DNA from: Methylobacillus methanolivorans
GTDB lineage: Bacteria > Pseudomonadota > Gammaproteobacteria > Burkholderiales > Methylophilaceae
Reading direction: 5' to 3'
DNA length: 64,000 nucleotides
Assembly (NCBI RefSeq): GCF_044751345.1
Contig: NZ_JBIWXY010000001.1
Location: 806,001 to 870,000, forward strand
Made by a program: the position numbers and the translations under genes. Every line of letters begins with the position of its first letter. Within the stretch, counting starts at the first letter, position 1. Below are positions 42,468-52,129 of the stretch, piece after piece. A model generated the notes under the pieces. It did not search any database, was not told the origin of the DNA, and saw nothing but the letters and a program-made list of their open reading frames with translations.

Positions 42468-43682
42468 TTAACGCTTTGGCGGCTCGAGCTTGTAAAGCGC
42501 TCCATTGGGATCATCTGTCAGCACATAAAAAAACCCATCAGGACCTTGACGCACATCGCGTATGCGCTGTGCCAAATGGGCCAGTAGGCGCTCTTCATGA
42601 ATGATCTTGTTACCATCCAGCTCCAGACGAATCAGCTGTTTATCCGCGAGCGACCCTAGCAGCAAATTGCCTTTCCACGCTGAGTCAGCAGTCACAAATG
42701 TGAGGCTGGATAATGCCGGTGATTTTGCCCAGTAATAAATCGGCGGCTCAAATCCATCGCCATGCCGGTGAGGACCTTTGGTTTCTGCAGTCTGCTTGCC
42801 CGTATAATCAACGCCATAACTCACGATCGGCCAACCATAGTTATTACCAGGCTGTACGATATTGAGTTCATCCCCACCACGCGGTCCTTGATCAGTGGTC
42901 CAGATTTGGCCTGTAATAGGATGAAAACCTATGCCCTCGGCGTTGCGATGGCCGTAAGACCAAATCTCTGGGCGAGCATTCTTCTTGCCAACAAATGGGT
43001 TGTCCTTGGGTACAGATCCATCAAGACTCAGACGCACGACTTTACCGGCAAGTTTATCCAGTTGTTGTGGGGCAAGATTAACGTGATTGTCGCCATGCGT
43101 GATGAATACATGACCCTTGTCATCAAATAGAAAGCGGCCACCAAACTCCCAGTAAGGAGACTCTGCCTGCTTGGGCTCCTGACGATAGATCACCTTAACA
43201 TCCTCAAGGCTACCTTGCTCCAATCTTGCCGTTGCTACAGCAAGCCCAACAGGCTCATCATCGCCAGTACCTTCCGAATACGACAGATAAACTGTCTGGC
43301 TTTTCTTGAAGTCCGGCGCCAATGCAACATCCAGCAAGCCGCCATGACCACCAACAAAGACCTTAGGCACGCCTTGAATGGGATCAGAAACCTCACCTTG
43401 CGGAGTAATGCGGCGTAACTTTCCCGTTCTCTCTGTGACCAAGAAATTGCCATCAGGCAAGAAGGCAATCGCCCAAGGATAAGAAAGCTTGTCCGCGATT
43501 TTGGTGTGATGGATTGTTCCTAGTTGTGAGCCAGCCTGCTGACGCTCGCCTTTGATACTAGGGGCTACTCTTAAGGGAGCAGGCAGATCAGCAGTAGTTG
43601 CCGTACCAGCAATCACAGGCATAGAAAACAGGTAAAAAGCAGTCGTCAGACCACTCATGACCAGTGAAAATTGCTTATTCAT
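42468..43682 (-). CDS. PQQ-dependent sugar dehydrogenase (Asd/YliI type), secreted
   Basis: 404 aa. The signal peptide ends near VIAGTA. The six-bladed soluble glucose dehydrogenase fold is shown by LSYPWAIAFLPDGNFLVTER, GGHGGLLDVALAPDF (catalytic His), VFITHGDNHVNLA, GHRNAEGIGFHPITGQIWTT and DQGPRGGDELNIVQPGNNYG. It oxidises aldoses in the periplasm with PQQ and Ca2+. AGAGG lies upstream of the ATG. It is followed by the PEBP gene and preceded by a TonB receptor gene on the same strand (70-bp gap). Confidence 0.92.
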   Translation of the reverse strand: MNKQFSLVMSGLTTAFYLFSMPVIAGTATTADLPAPLRVAPSIKGERQQAGSQLGTIHHTKIADKLSYPWAIAFLPDGNFLVTERTGKLRRITPQGEVSDPIQGVPKVFVGGHGGLLDVALAPDFKKSQTVYLSYSEGTGDDEPVGLAVATARLEQGSLEDVKVIYRQEPKQAESPYWEFGGRFLFDDKGHVFITHGDNHVNLAPQQLDKLAGKVVRLSLDGSVPKDNPFVGKKNARPEIWSYGHRNAEGIGFHPITGQIWTTDQGPRGGDELNIVQPGNNYGWPIVSYGVDYTGKQTAETKGPHRHGDGFEPPIYYWAKSPALSSLTFVTADSAWKGNLLLGSLADKQLIRLELDGNKIIHEERLLAHLAQRIRDVRQGPDGFFYVLTDDPNGALYKLEPPKR

Positions 43683-43752
43683 TATTCATTTACCTCTACG
43701 GATATGATGTAAGTGGAATGACCATGCTGCGAAGGCCAATTCCTTGGATTGG

Positions 43753-46110
43753 TTAAAAATTGAGCTGCAGGCTACCGACGATAGTCCTGGGTTCGGCTAA
43801 TACATAAGTGGCAGGGCCAACAAGTTGAGACGGCGCCAAGCTGGGATCAGAGGAAAAACGCCCTGTATTCACTCCCTGCAGGTACTGTTTATCAAACAGA
43901 TTGTTGACGTTCAGGCTAAACACCGCATTCTTGAAATAGCGGCTAAGATTATTCCAGCGATAACCCAAGGCAAGGTTGACGGTAGTGACAGCAGCAATCT
44001 TTTCATGGTTAGTTAAGTCTCCGTAAAGGCTGCCTTTATAAAAGGCACGGATATCGCCATATAAACTGCCATCGTCATACCCTATGCCGATTGTTGCCAA
44101 GTGCTTGGGCGTGTTGAACAGTTGCTTACCCTTGGTTGGCAAGGCATTTAGCCCACCGACAGTCACGCCCCCCTCCAGCTCAAAATCTTCCTTTTGGGTA
44201 GCCGCAACATAGGCGTACGAAGCGGCATAATTGAAGTTATGAGGCAGCAAACCATTCAAGGCAAATTCAGCCCCTTTGGTCTCGACTTTTCCAGCGTTGT
44301 AATACGCAGTGACAAAACTTGGCGTTTGGTAAGAGACTTGACGGTTCTTGAAATCATCAAGGAACAAAGCCAGGCTACTACTCAAGCGACTGTCGCGGTA
44401 GCGCCATCCCACTTCCTGGTTAATAGTGGTTTCTGGTTTTTGCGAAGTACCCACCGCACCATATAGCGAAGCTGCTGCAGGTATGCGCATATTGGATGAC
44501 GCGCTGTAATAGACCTGGTTGTTCTGGTCGGCCTGATAATCCAGCGAAAAAGCCGGCAAAAAGCGCTCATAAGTCGCATCACGCTCATAGCCTGGGTTGT
44601 TGTAATTAATTGCACCACTACTCAGGACTTGCCCAATATTCCTACCTTCCAGCTTGGTATGCTGATATGCCAATGCAGCCGTGACTTTCAATCTCTCAGT
44701 CGCATTCCAGATATCCTCAGCCCAAAGCTTGAGCGTCGGCGAGTCAGTGCGCTGGTCAGACATATAGATTGGGTTGCCACGCCCATCTGAGGCAATATTG
44801 CTCTCTCCGTTGGTGGTATAAGGTTTACCGTTAGCCTTGATCGGAACATAGGAGAAAGTCTGACGTGAATGCCAACGCTCATACCAAGCCCCCAACTGCA
44901 GTTTATTGGTTGCGGCAAGTTGCCAATCCAATCTTGCTGAAATACCCGGCCGATACTGAGCCGGTAACATCTGGCGGGCAAATGGCACCCCGGTGTCCAA
45001 TTGGTCACCATCTCGATTCAGGTCGACATTGAGTAGCGTTTCATTTAATGCAAACGGCCCTGCCGAAGATGTCCCTCCACGAATGCGCTGAAAATATGGG
45101 TCTACGGAAAGATCGAGATTGTCGGCAAGCTTGAAGTGGCTATTGATCATGTAGTTCTGCACATGAAAGCTTGTCGACATCAGCCATTGGCTCGATGGTG
45201 TCGTACCGTTCACAACATTGTCATTGACGCCAGTAGTACCCGAATAAGTCGGGTAAGTAGTCAGCGCATAGCCGCTGCGATAAGGCAATGAATCAAACTG
45301 GGCCTTGGTCTTGGGCATGGTGCTCCAGTTTTCCAGCTCTTGTGTGGAAATGATCAGGTTGATGCTGTTTTCATTCCATGCATATTGCAGGTTTGCGCCC
45401 GCACGCTTGGTTTGCGCCCTCAAGTCACTCGCTTGCCAATTGTCATATCGACTATCAGAAACCGATATCCACCCTGAAAATCCAGCATGCTCACCAAAAT
45501 TCACTCTGGCATAGGTTTTTTGGACATCGTTATTACCAAATGTCTGCTTGAAAAACACTCCAGCCTCTGGCGTAGGGGCAACGGTTTTCAGGATGATGCT
45601 GCCCCCACTAGCAGTCACACTAGGTAAGGATATTGCCGAAGAACCATAGATCAAGCTGATTGACTCATAGTCCTCTGGGTCACCAATCACACTGCCAACT
45701 GCCATTTGGAATAAAGGATCATTTAAGGGCAATCCATCACGCACAATCCCAATTTGGCTGCCACTAAACCCACGAACAGTGAAACCTGCACCACCAGCCC
45801 CCCATGAATTGCCACCCTGCGAATTCACGCCCGGCAGAAACTTTAGCGAATCATATACAGTGCCTATTCCTCCCAGCTTCTCCAATTGAAACTTGGTCAA
45901 GGTAGCGCGTGACCCTGGCGCTGTTTCAATCTTGGTATCTCCTAGATAGGTATCGCTGATTTTTTTATCACTCACCACGACGACTGATCCAAGGTCTGCG
46001 GGCTCAGCCTCCGCATCACTCTCCTCTGCATAGCCATGATGGGCATATAGCACCAGCGCAAGCTGAACTAAAGAGCTCAAGCGCTTGGTACCCGTTGGTA
46101 TTTGCTTCAT
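43753..46110 (-). CDS. TonB-dependent receptor of unknown cargo
   Basis: 785 aa from the ATG at 46110 with GGGGAG 8 bases upstream; a TTG five codons earlier overlaps the Shine-Dalgarno and is rejected. The signal peptide ends HHGYA. The plug has RATLTKFQLEKLGGIGTVYD, GAGFTVRGFSGSQIGIVRDG and ISLIYGSSAISLPSVTASGG. The barrel ends RTIVGSLQLNF with a terminal Phe. Cargo is not evident. The downstream PQQ dehydrogenase makes PQQ, a sugar or a metal ion possible; E. coli PqqU is a known PQQ receptor but I see no specific match. The mRNA leader is strongly structured. Confidence 0.9.
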   Translation of the reverse strand: MKQIPTGTKRLSSLVQLALVLYAHHGYAEESDAEAEPADLGSVVVVSDKKISDTYLGDTKIETAPGSRATLTKFQLEKLGGIGTVYDSLKFLPGVNSQGGNSWGAGGAGFTVRGFSGSQIGIVRDGLPLNDPLFQMAVGSVIGDPEDYESISLIYGSSAISLPSVTASGGSIILKTVAPTPEAGVFFKQTFGNNDVQKTYARVNFGEHAGFSGWISVSDSRYDNWQASDLRAQTKRAGANLQYAWNENSINLIISTQELENWSTMPKTKAQFDSLPYRSGYALTTYPTYSGTTGVNDNVVNGTTPSSQWLMSTSFHVQNYMINSHFKLADNLDLSVDPYFQRIRGGTSSAGPFALNETLLNVDLNRDGDQLDTGVPFARQMLPAQYRPGISARLDWQLAATNKLQLGAWYERWHSRQTFSYVPIKANGKPYTTNGESNIASDGRGNPIYMSDQRTDSPTLKLWAEDIWNATERLKVTAALAYQHTKLEGRNIGQVLSSGAINYNNPGYERDATYERFLPAFSLDYQADQNNQVYYSASSNMRIPAAASLYGAVGTSQKPETTINQEVGWRYRDSRLSSSLALFLDDFKNRQVSYQTPSFVTAYYNAGKVETKGAEFALNGLLPHNFNYAASYAYVAATQKEDFELEGGVTVGGLNALPTKGKQLFNTPKHLATIGIGYDDGSLYGDIRAFYKGSLYGDLTNHEKIAAVTTVNLALGYRWNNLSRYFKNAVFSLNVNNLFDKQYLQGVNTGRFSSDPSLAPSQLVGPATYVLAEPRTIVGSLQLNF

Positions 46111-46117
46111 TGTGTTA

Positions 46118-46181
46118 CTCCCCAAGAAAATTTATGGATCCAGCTCACGAAGCTGGATCAGCGCATGACGCTGACTTGGAG
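46118..46181 (-). promoter_or_regulatory. Structured leader that can sequester the Shine-Dalgarno of the TonB receptor
   Basis: On the minus strand the RNA CUCCAAG (46181-46175) can pair with CUUGGGG (46126-46120), which includes the Shine-Dalgarno. Enclosed are two hairpins: AGCG-UCAUG-CGCU (46172-46160) and GAUCCAGCU-UCGUG-AGCUGGAUC (46159-46137, 9 perfect pairs). This is a three-way junction with an AU-rich strand before the Shine-Dalgarno, the plan of a translational riboswitch or RNA thermometer. I recognise no known riboswitch class. Confidence 0.55.
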
Positions 46182-46441
46182 ATGGCAAATTTCATTCCAC
46201 CATATAAATAACCTAAAGCAAATAATTAAAAATGTCTCTTAATTTAATGATTTATATATTTTTATACCTACATTAACTTTACTGCACCACAGAAATACCT
46301 TATCCATTAGTGCAACAACAGCAACACGCCCTTGTTGCAGATGGAACACGCAGCGTATTGGATAGCAACATTCATTTCCTTGTGTCTTGACGCCATTGCC
46401 GCCAGCTCTGTCAGGTTGTACCATCGGGCATGGAGTGAATA
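46182..46441. other. Divergent intergenic region, AT-rich in its left half
   Basis: The 260 bp between the receptor leader and the efflux gene hold no supported gene. 46200-46300 is AT-rich (TTTAATGATTTATATATTTT) and is the probable site of the receptor promoter. Open frames here on either strand have no start signal or protein character. Confidence 0.5.
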
Positions 46442-46456
46442 ATGACGGCGCGATGA
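46442..46456 (+). other. Four-codon leader frame overlapping the efflux lipoprotein start
   Basis: ATG ACG GCG CGA TGA with GGAG 6 bases upstream. Its TGA overlaps the ATG of the efflux gene (46453). The main ATG has no Shine-Dalgarno of its own at normal spacing, so re-initiation after this mini-frame is a plausible way to start it. Confidence 0.45.
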
Positions 46457-47898
46457 AAACAATAAAACAGCCGCCCGGACGATGGACGACAATCACGCTG
46501 TGCAGTTTGCTGGCAACAGGATGTGGCTATCAGCAATACCAAGCTCATCCCATTGCGGCAGCACAGGGGCATGTTTCGTTACGGGCACACGATACGGGAG
46601 ATAGCGGCTTTCTGGCTTATTTGCAGGCAGAGGGTCATCACAACTTACCTGGGGAATGGGGATGGCAGGAGCTCATGCTCTGCACACTGTATTTTCATCC
46701 CGACCTTGATGTTGCCCGCACCCAGCTTGGCCGTGCCATGGCCTCCATCACAACGGCAGCCCAACGGCCCAACCCCGGGATATCGATGGGTGCCGGTCGT
46801 CGCAATGAGCCTGAGGTTCCTGAAGTCTATAGCCTGAGTTTTAATATCCCGATTGAAACGGCTGGCAAGCGTCAGGCGAGGATTGATATGGCGACAAACC
46901 TATCAGAAAGCGCTCGCCTCAATATTGCCCAAACTACATGGAATCTGCGTTACCGCCTGCTTTCAAGCTGGATTGAGTTCAATGCAGCTCACCAGAACCT
47001 TGTCCTGCTTCAGCAAGAAGCCAAGTTACGTGAAGAGATTGTCACTATGCTTACGCTGCGCTTGCAGGCAGGCATGATTTCCAGCGTCGAATTGAGTAAT
47101 GCAAAGCTGCAATGGCAGAAAACAGAGCAGGCAGTGGTAGAAGAACAAGGGCGCACGGATGTGCTCAAGACCCAGCTTGCCAGCAATGCGGGCTTACCTC
47201 TCAATAAATTTGATCAATTGCAGTTGAGACTAGACACGGCGGATCAGTTGCTGAACATGCAGCACGATACCGCCATGATCAACACGCTTAATCCCGCCAC
47301 GCAAGATGCGGCACTGTTGAACAGGGTTGATATACGGGCAGGACTGGCAAGTTATGCTGCAAGCGAGGCACGCGTGCGACTCGAAATTGCACGCCAATAT
47401 CCTGACATCAGCCTTGCCCCTGCTTATAACTATGAAGAAGGATTCCACATCTGGTCATTAGGCATTAACAGCCTCTTGCATATCCTGCACCGCAACCAAG
47501 GCCAGATTGCCGAGGCAATCGCATTACGCGAAACAGAAGCTGCACAATTTGAAGCCTTGCAGGCACGCGTCATCGCCTCCATGGACAGCGCCAGGAGCCT
47601 TTACCGTTCAGCCTTGCAGGTACTTGAACAAGCTCGCCATGTATATGAAGCGCAGCAAAGCCAGACCGAGCAAGCCAAGCTACGCTTTGAGCATGGGTTT
47701 GCCGATCGCCTGGAGTTGTGGACTTATCAGTTGGAAAACCTGCTTGCCAAGCAACGGCTAATCTCGGCTGAGTATCAGATACAACGCGCTGCAGCTGCGC
47801 TTGAAGATAGCATGCAGCTGCCTCTGGAGAATCTTGAGTCAATGCCAGCCAATACTCAACACCACACGCCCCAGCCACACCAGGAAATCACGTCATGA
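46453..47898 (+). CDS. Outer-membrane efflux lipoprotein of a heavy-metal-type RND system (CzcC/TolC-like)
   Basis: 481 aa from the ATG at 46453. The lipoprotein signal ends SLLATGC. It has the helical TolC-like plan: LMLCTLYFHPDLDVARTQLG, RPNPGISMGAGRRNEPEV, NLSESARLNIAQTTWNLRYR, and a second repeat starting at RVDIRAGLASYAASEARVRL. It forms the outer-membrane duct. It overlaps the adaptor gene by four bases. Confidence 0.88.
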   Translation: MKTIKQPPGRWTTITLCSLLATGCGYQQYQAHPIAAAQGHVSLRAHDTGDSGFLAYLQAEGHHNLPGEWGWQELMLCTLYFHPDLDVARTQLGRAMASITTAAQRPNPGISMGAGRRNEPEVPEVYSLSFNIPIETAGKRQARIDMATNLSESARLNIAQTTWNLRYRLLSSWIEFNAAHQNLVLLQQEAKLREEIVTMLTLRLQAGMISSVELSNAKLQWQKTEQAVVEEQGRTDVLKTQLASNAGLPLNKFDQLQLRLDTADQLLNMQHDTAMINTLNPATQDAALLNRVDIRAGLASYAASEARVRLEIARQYPDISLAPAYNYEEGFHIWSLGINSLLHILHRNQGQIAEAIALRETEAAQFEALQARVIASMDSARSLYRSALQVLEQARHVYEAQQSQTEQAKLRFEHGFADRLELWTYQLENLLAKQRLISAEYQIQRAAAALEDSMQLPLENLESMPANTQHHTPQPHQEITS

Positions 47899-48947
47899 GT
47901 AAAAAAGCCACCGCCATCATCATCATCCAGGCTGGCCTCATCGTGGTCTTGCTTTGGTTACTGGTATTGTTCAGTAAAGATGAATTCGAGGCATTCAATG
48001 AAGAGGAAGAAATTGAAAGCCCGCAGCGTGTCCATACCGAGGCTGGCATCAGCACGATCATCCTGAGTGCAGAAACCCAACAACAAAGTGATATCCGTAC
48101 CGAACCTCTCGGCATGGCAAAATATCAACCATCGCTAGAAAGCCTGGGGAATGTGTTAAGCCTGGATGGCTTATTGGGCCTGCGTAGTCAATACATGAGT
48201 GCACTGGGTGATCTCGCCGTAGCACAGGCAGCCCTGGCTAACAGTAAAAATGACTACGAACGCCTGTCGCTGCTCAATCAGCATGACCGCAACATCTCAG
48301 ACAGAATGGTCATAGCCGCCGAAGCGCTCTACAAAAGTGACCTGGCCAAGCTACAGGCACATGAAGCGGCACTTGATAACCTGCGCTACACAGCACGACA
48401 GCAATGGGGAGATCGCCTTGGGCTAGGCATGCTAGAGCCCAAGCCAAGCGCCGAGATCAATGCCTTGCTGGAGTACAAGCAAGTGTTGTTGCGTATCGCC
48501 TTGCCCGCACAACAAACCCAACCCACCAGCACATTGCACGTTACCCCGGTTGGCAGCGGTATTCCCCCCATTACGGCGCACCTGCTTGCCCTCTCGCCAC
48601 AGGCAGACCCTGTACTGCAAGGCAAAACTTATTTTTATGTAGCACCAGCTGCCAACCTGCGAGCAGGCATGCGCCTAAGCACTCAAGAGCTGGATACGGC
48701 CAACATGATGAGCGGTGTGATTGTACCGCCACAAGCCGTGGTCTGGTATGGCGGTAAGGCATGGGTATACCGTCAGCACTCGACAGAAAAATTTGTACGC
48801 GAACCCATTGATACAGATAAAGAAAGTGATCAAGGATGGTTTAACCGGGATAAATTCAAGCCCGGAGACAGCATCGTCATCCATGGTGCCCAGCTCCTGC
48901 TCTCGGAGGAACTCAAGTACCAGATCAAGAACGAAAATGACGACTAG
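47895..48947 (+). CDS. RND adaptor subunit lacking a visible first lipoyl half
   Basis: 350 aa. One N-terminal membrane anchor (TAIIIIQAGLIVVLLWLLVL). After QSLESLGNVLSLDGL-like beta strands (SLESLGNVLSLDG) the sequence runs straight into a coiled-coil hairpin (MSALGDLAVAQAALANSKND, then LAKLQAHEAALDNLRYTARQ), with no recognisable G.V..v.v..G..V.kGq lipoyl half. A beta-barrel region (TSTLHVTPVGSGIPPITAHL) and a membrane-proximal domain (GVIVPPQAVVWYGGKAWVYR) follow. It links the pump and the outer-membrane lipoprotein. The type occurs in other proteobacterial RND operons as far as I recall. Confidence 0.82.
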   Translation: MSKKATAIIIIQAGLIVVLLWLLVLFSKDEFEAFNEEEEIESPQRVHTEAGISTIILSAETQQQSDIRTEPLGMAKYQPSLESLGNVLSLDGLLGLRSQYMSALGDLAVAQAALANSKNDYERLSLLNQHDRNISDRMVIAAEALYKSDLAKLQAHEAALDNLRYTARQQWGDRLGLGMLEPKPSAEINALLEYKQVLLRIALPAQQTQPTSTLHVTPVGSGIPPITAHLLALSPQADPVLQGKTYFYVAPAANLRAGMRLSTQELDTANMMSGVIVPPQAVVWYGGKAWVYRQHSTEKFVREPIDTDKESDQGWFNRDKFKPGDSIVIHGAQLLLSEELKYQIKNENDD

Positions 48948-48960
48948 GAGCTGAATAACC

Positions 48961-51900
48961 ATGATGTCAGCCCTGATCCGTTTTTCAATACGCCATAGTG
49001 GCGTGATGATGGCGCTCACCATCATGTTGGTGGTTTATGGCGTCTACAAGACGATTCATAGCCACCTTGATGTGTTCCCTGAGTTTGCCCCCACCCAGCT
49101 GATCATTCAGACTGAATCGCCTGGCCTGTCTGCCGAGTTGGTCGAATCACTCGTCACACAGCCGCTAGAGAACGGCATTGCCGGGACTGTCGGTATCAGC
49201 AGCATACGGTCGCAATCTATCCCCGGCCTCTCTGTGATCACTGTGATTTTTGATGAATCCACTGATATTTACCGCAATCGCCAGGTTGTCGCAGAGCGGC
49301 TTGCCACGCTCAATAGCACCTTGCCAGCTGGCATTGTCCCCAATATTACGCCACTCACCTCCTCCGCCAGCACCGTATTGGGCATAGGCCTTACCTCTGA
49401 CGTCAGGAGCTTGACTGAGCTGCGCACGCTGGTGGACTGGACAATCAAACCGCACTTGATGGCAGTGCAAGGCGTTGCGGATGTCAATGTGTTTGGCGGT
49501 GAAGTCCGCCAACTGCAGATACAAGTCGACCCAGCCAAATTGGTACGCTACAACCTTGCCCTGCAGCAAGTCGTTGATGCCGTGAGCCGCAGCACCGGTA
49601 TACGCGGAGCTGGTTTTATCGAAAACACCAACCAACGCATCATCATCAATACCGAAGGCCAGGCACTCAACCCCCACCAGCTATCACGTACTGCACTGCT
49701 ACATGTCTCAGGCCAAACCCTGCGCATTGCCGACATCGGCCAGGTTGTCGAAGGCGCGGTGCCCTCCATTAGCGCTGCGGCTATCAATGGTAAAACGGGG
49801 ATATATCTCTCGGTGCAATCCCAGCTAGGCGCCAATACCAAGGGCGTCACCCAGGCGGTTGAGGCTGCCCTCGTTGAACTTGGCCCGGTACTGGATACCA
49901 AGGAAGTCACGCTGCACCCTGCACTATTCCGCCCAGCCAATTTTATCGAGACTGCCACCAAGAGCGTGCAAATCGACATTCTCATCGGCTCTGCCCTAGT
50001 AATCGGCATCTTATTTTTGTTCCTGTTCAATGTGCGTGCTGCATTCATTTCCGCCACGGCTATTCCACTCTCTTTGCTGGCAGCCATCGTGGTCTTGCAG
50101 CACTTTGGCATGGGTCTCAACATCATGGTGCTGGGCGGCCTGGCGATTGCGCTGGGCGAAGTGGTCGATGATGCGATTATTGACTCGGAAAATATCTTCC
50201 GCCGCATTCGTGAAAACCGCTTATTGGCTAACCCTGCTCCATTACATCACGTGGTATTCCAGGCATCCATGGAGGTACGCAGCTCGGTGGTGTATGCCAC
50301 CTTCATTGTGGCGCTGGTTTTCCTGCCTTTGCTGACTATAGGTGGCGTCGCTGGCAAGCTGTTTGCCCCGTTGGGCATTGCTTATATCTTGGCTATCATG
50401 GCGTCATTGGTGATTGCGCTCACGATCACCCCCGCCCTCTGTTATCTATTACTTGGCAAATCCGCCAATATGAAAACTGAGGATTCCCCCATTATCCGCA
50501 TGATCAAGCGCTGCTATGTGCGCTGCCTGCGCAGCATTGAACCACATTACAAACTGCTGATTGGTGGCACCCTGCTATTCATTGCATTGGGCCTCACTAC
50601 GCTACCACTGTTCAAGAGCCAGTTTATTCCCAGCCTGCATGAAGGTCATTACATCATGCACATGACCGCAGTGCCTGGCACATCGGAACAGGAGTCCCTG
50701 CGTATCGGCAAAAAAGTCACCGAAGTCTTACAAAGCATAGAAGGCGTACGTTCGGTTGCCCAGTGGGTAGGGCGTGCTCCCAATGGCGCAGATACCTTTG
50801 GCACTCATTACAGTGAATTCGAGATCGAAATCGGTGCCCTGTCAGGCGCAGAGCAACGCCGCATCCTAGAAGATATTCGTGAAAAACTATCCGGCATGGA
50901 TGACGATGGTCCAGGTTATCCCGGATTTGTCGGCGTCAACTTTGCCATCAACACCTTCCTGACAGAACGCATAGAAGAAACCATCTCTGGCTATGCTGCC
51001 GCCCTGGTCATCAATATTTACGGGCGTGACCTTGATGGCCTGAATCGCGATGCAGCAGCAATAGCGGCCGCACTGGCGGATACGCCCGGGGCTACCGATG
51101 TCATGATTCAATCCCCACCGGGCACTCCACAGCTAGTCATCAGGCTATTACCAGAGAAGCTGCTGCAATTTGGCCTACATCCCAGCGATGTCCTGGATAC
51201 CATCCGTATTGCCTATGAAAGCATGCCAGTCAATCAGGTTTACCAGGGCAATCGCGTTATCGGTATTGCGGTGGTGCTCGCGCCTGAGGCTAGGCAACAC
51301 ATACAGCAGGTAGGCAAATTACCCTTGCGCAATAATGAAGGGCGTATGCTTCAGCTCCAGGACGTTGCAGACATACGGCAGGAGAATGGCCAATCCAAGA
51401 TATTGCACTTAGGAGCCAAACGCATCCAGACCGTCACGGCTAACCTGCGGGAAGGTGATGTCCACGACTTCTACCAGCGTGCACGCCACAACATCAATCG
51501 CGAGGTCACGCTTTCCCCAGGCAATTACCTGGCCTTCAGCGGTGAAGCACAAGCCGAGAGCCAGGCCAGTCAAGACCTTATCGTGCATTCCCTGCTGGCT
51601 TTTGGCGGAATATTCCTCCTGCTATACATCGCATTGGGTAACCTGCGTAACCTGGTACTCACCTTTTTCAACCTGCCATTCGCCTTGATAGGCGGAATTT
51701 TTGCCGCCATCCTGGCAGGTGGCTGGATATCGATAGGTTCCATGGTCGGTTTTGTCACCCTGTTTGGCATCACCCTGCGCAATTCCATTATGCTGATTTC
51801 ACACTATCAGCACCTGATTGATCACGAGGGCTTGGAATGGAACCTGGAAACCGCCATCCGCGGAGCAACGGAGCGCTTACCCTCTATCCTCATGACAGCC

Positions 51901-52101
51901 TTGGTAACAGGCTTGGGCTTGCTGCCACTGGCTTTGGGTAGTGGCGAGCCGGGGCGCGAAATCGAAGGCCCCATGGCAACCATCATCGTAGGTGGTTTAG
52001 TCACGTCTACCCTGCTCAACCTGCTCATTATGCCTGCCATCATGCTGCATCTCGGGCGCTTTGAAAAACGCCTAATAGAACAACACGACACTGTGGCCTA
52101 A
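48961..52101 (+). CDS. RND transporter, heavy-metal-efflux-like (CzcA/CusA superfamily)
   Basis: 1046 aa with the 12-TM RND plan. N-terminus IRFSIRHSGVMMALTIMLVV. TM4 carries ALGEVVDDAIIDSENIFRRI, which has two Asp and differs from the DFG..VDGAVV of Co/Zn/Cd pumps and from the Cu/Ag group. TM11 shows GITLRNSIMLISHYQH. It overlaps no gene but follows the adaptor by 13 bp. The proton motive force would drive export. The metal or other substrate is undecided. Confidence 0.9.
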   Translation: MMSALIRFSIRHSGVMMALTIMLVVYGVYKTIHSHLDVFPEFAPTQLIIQTESPGLSAELVESLVTQPLENGIAGTVGISSIRSQSIPGLSVITVIFDESTDIYRNRQVVAERLATLNSTLPAGIVPNITPLTSSASTVLGIGLTSDVRSLTELRTLVDWTIKPHLMAVQGVADVNVFGGEVRQLQIQVDPAKLVRYNLALQQVVDAVSRSTGIRGAGFIENTNQRIIINTEGQALNPHQLSRTALLHVSGQTLRIADIGQVVEGAVPSISAAAINGKTGIYLSVQSQLGANTKGVTQAVEAALVELGPVLDTKEVTLHPALFRPANFIETATKSVQIDILIGSALVIGILFLFLFNVRAAFISATAIPLSLLAAIVVLQHFGMGLNIMVLGGLAIALGEVVDDAIIDSENIFRRIRENRLLANPAPLHHVVFQASMEVRSSVVYATFIVALVFLPLLTIGGVAGKLFAPLGIAYILAIMASLVIALTITPALCYLLLGKSANMKTEDSPIIRMIKRCYVRCLRSIEPHYKLLIGGTLLFIALGLTTLPLFKSQFIPSLHEGHYIMHMTAVPGTSEQESLRIGKKVTEVLQSIEGVRSVAQWVGRAPNGADTFGTHYSEFEIEIGALSGAEQRRILEDIREKLSGMDDDGPGYPGFVGVNFAINTFLTERIEETISGYAAALVINIYGRDLDGLNRDAAAIAAALADTPGATDVMIQSPPGTPQLVIRLLPEKLLQFGLHPSDVLDTIRIAYESMPVNQVYQGNRVIGIAVVLAPEARQHIQQVGKLPLRNNEGRMLQLQDVADIRQENGQSKILHLGAKRIQTVTANLREGDVHDFYQRARHNINREVTLSPGNYLAFSGEAQAESQASQDLIVHSLLAFGGIFLLLYIALGNLRNLVLTFFNLPFALIGGIFAAILAGGWISIGSMVGFVTLFGITLRNSIMLISHYQHLIDHEGLEWNLETAIRGATERLPSILMTALVTGLGLLPLALGSGEPGREIEGPMATIIVGGLVTSTLLNLLIMPAIMLHLGRFEKRLIEQHDTVA

Positions 52102-52129
52102 GCGTCATGATTCTCTGTAGAATATCGCC

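Noticed and set aside
46239..46496. An 85-codon minus-strand frame upstream of the TonB receptor
   Set aside because: It overlaps the start of the efflux lipoprotein gene on the other strand and lacks protein character.
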